From the NCBI GenBank assembly GCA_905221605.1, contig CAJNDS010002198.1:234160-261659 (forward strand): a DNA stretch of 27,500 bases. The letters are read 5' to 3'. Below, piece after piece: positions 26,438 to 27,500 of this stretch. The notes under the pieces were generated by a model, which was given only the letters and a program-made list of their open reading frames with translations, had not been told where the DNA came from and ran no database searches. Position 1 is the first letter of the stretch, and every line of letters starts with the position of its first letter. Both the position numbers and the translations under genes were made by a program. This DNA is from Symbiodinium natans. Its lineage: Eukaryota > Sar > Dinophyceae > Suessiales > Symbiodiniaceae.

Positions 26438-26690
26438 TGGGGTTTGGGGTTTGGGGTTTAGGGTTTGGGGTTTAGGGTTTGGGGTTTATTGGGGTTTAGG
26501 GTTTGGGGTTTGGGGTTTGGGTTTAGGGTTTAGGGTTTAGGGGGGGTTCGGGTTTAGGGTTTAGGGGGGGTTCGGGTTTAGGGTTTGGGGTTTAGGGTTT
26601 GGAGTTTGGGGGTTGGGGTGTAGGGTTTCGGGCTTCGGGTTTGGGATTTTGGGTTTCGGGCTTAGGGTTTGGGGTTTCGTGAAGTTCCAG
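26438..26690 (+). repeat. Mixed TTTGGGG/TTTAGGG array
   Basis: Alternating G and A variants with two GGGGGGTTCGGG insertions; begins about 12 bases upstream of the S1 exon acceptor. Confidence 0.95.
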
Positions 26691-26811
26691 TAAGAGCAGA
26701 GCGCAGTGTTGTTGAAGCAGGCTGGGTTCATAACCACCAGAAAAAGGACATACGTGTACCAATGGAGACTTCCAGGAAGTTGAGAGAGTTCGTGTTTCGG
26801 GGATATGTGTT

Positions 26812-26896
26812 GGTAGTTGTCAAAATTAGGGCCGCCCTAAATACTAGGTGCCGTATTATATTGGGACCCAAAAGGGACCATAATTTTGACAACCAC
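26812..26896. repeat. Foldback (MITE-like)
   Basis: GTAGTTGTCAAAATTAGGGC at the left arm against the inverted TAATTTTGACAACCAC at 26881-26896; about 16-20 paired bases, loop about 45 bp. Confidence 0.7.
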
Positions 26897-27177
26897 ACGT
26901 GGGCTGTTTTAAGCACATGCTTGGAGGATCTGGGGAGTTAGTTCGTAATTAGTCATGAAGTGAGGCTATTTAGCAGGATTACCCGGGCCCCCTCTCTAAG
27001 GCACTTTTCGGAGTCTACTTGGCATCTACTTGCCTGGCCCCAAGTGTAACCTAGGAAGAAGATGGGTAGCTTTTTTGGTTTAAAGGGGCTTCTAAGGGAG
27101 CCTAAACCCCAAACAAAAAAGGGGGGGAGGCCAGCTCAACCCTCAACCATCCCCCCCTGTCCGCTCTTCTCTCCCAG

Positions 27178-27500
27178 AACCCTAAACCCTAAACCCTAAA
27201 CCCTAAGCCCTAGACCCTAAACCCTAAACCCTAAACCCTAAACCCTAAAACCTAAACCCTGAACCCTGAACCCTGAACCCTGAACCCCATCAGATGCCAG
27301 ACGAGGCCAAACATCGCAACATCCAATTGAAATGCTACCGGTCGAAATCCCAAGCAAGGCTGCAAACAAGTAGTCCCCTGTTCATACCGCTCCCCCCCAA
27401 AACCCCAAGCCCTAAACCCCAGAACCCAAAAACACCTTGCTTAGAATACCCTAAACCCTAAACCCTAAACCCTAAACCCTAAACCCTAAACCCTAAACCC
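27178..27500 (-). repeat. CCCTAAA arrays at the right edge
   Basis: 27178-27288 (about 15 units, last ones CCCTGAA) and 27449-27500 (about seven perfect units running off the window). Confidence 0.95.
27295..27370 (-). CDS. Possible exon upstream of S1
   Basis: The minus-strand island downstream of TTTGCAG is open and hydrophobic (frame with VAFQLDVAMFGLVWHL). The S1 exon needs an upstream exon ending in phase 2, and this is the nearest non-repetitive open island. No homology recognised; frame and borders unproven. Confidence 0.25.

Noticed and set aside
1-27500. True chromosome end
   Set aside because: Arrays at both edges are short, interrupted and no purer than internal ones, and orientation flips occur throughout.

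Overview
This window looks like nuclear DNA of a dinoflagellate, most likely a symbiodiniacean-type genome. Three things suggest this: telomere-type TTTAGGG/CCCTAAA arrays everywhere; introns with GC, GA and GT donors and mostly AG|G acceptors; and a gene and a retroelement of kinds I associate with dinoflagellates. The assignment is inference from sequence character, not from a marker gene. The long open frames in the window are mostly translations of simple repeats. The real coding content is in the short non-repetitive islands between the telomere-like arrays.

The main result is one gene on the minus strand, running from about 26.43 kb down to about 5.64 kb. Its recognised exons are only 11 to 74 nt long. 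Read in order they give a single-domain voltage-gated cation channel: S1, S1-S2 loop, S2, S2-S3 linker, S3, S4 with Arg at every third position, S5, turret, pore helix, filter region, S6, a cytoplasmic helix, two EF-hands and a C-terminal helix. Most junctions were checked by hand and keep one reading frame across introns of about 0.2 to 4.3 kb. Almost all the telomere-like repeat in 5.6-26.4 kb therefore lies inside introns of this gene, and every resolved intron of 200 bp or more holds at least one array or degenerate block. Arrays occur in both orientations and in several unit types: TTTAGGG, TTTGGGG, TTTCAGGG, CCCTTAAAAA and a TGTAAGGGG minisatellite.

Other contents. (1) Intron 1 holds a decayed retrotransposon (22.19-25.49 kb, minus strand) with a methyltransferase-like fragment, reverse transcriptase and RNase H. 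Its end repeats are arranged like the split direct repeats of Ngaro/PAT-type DIRS-group elements, but I see no tyrosine recombinase. (2) The intron between the pore-helix and filter exons holds, on the opposite strand, a broken PARP-catalytic-domain-like gene with an internal duplication (14.1-14.6 kb). (3) Several islands are imperfect foldback (MITE-like) sequences. (4) Two pairs of related islands differ by the presence or absence of a telomere-like array and work as internal empty-site/filled-site comparisons.

Left flank (1-5.0 kb): arrays, microsatellites (CTT, CA, TA), a CT-rich tract and a few plus-strand coding-like islands that I cannot name. Right flank (26.43-27.5 kb): arrays, a foldback and one possible upstream exon. 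Arrays touch both window ends, but they are no different from the internal ones and do not show a chromosome end.
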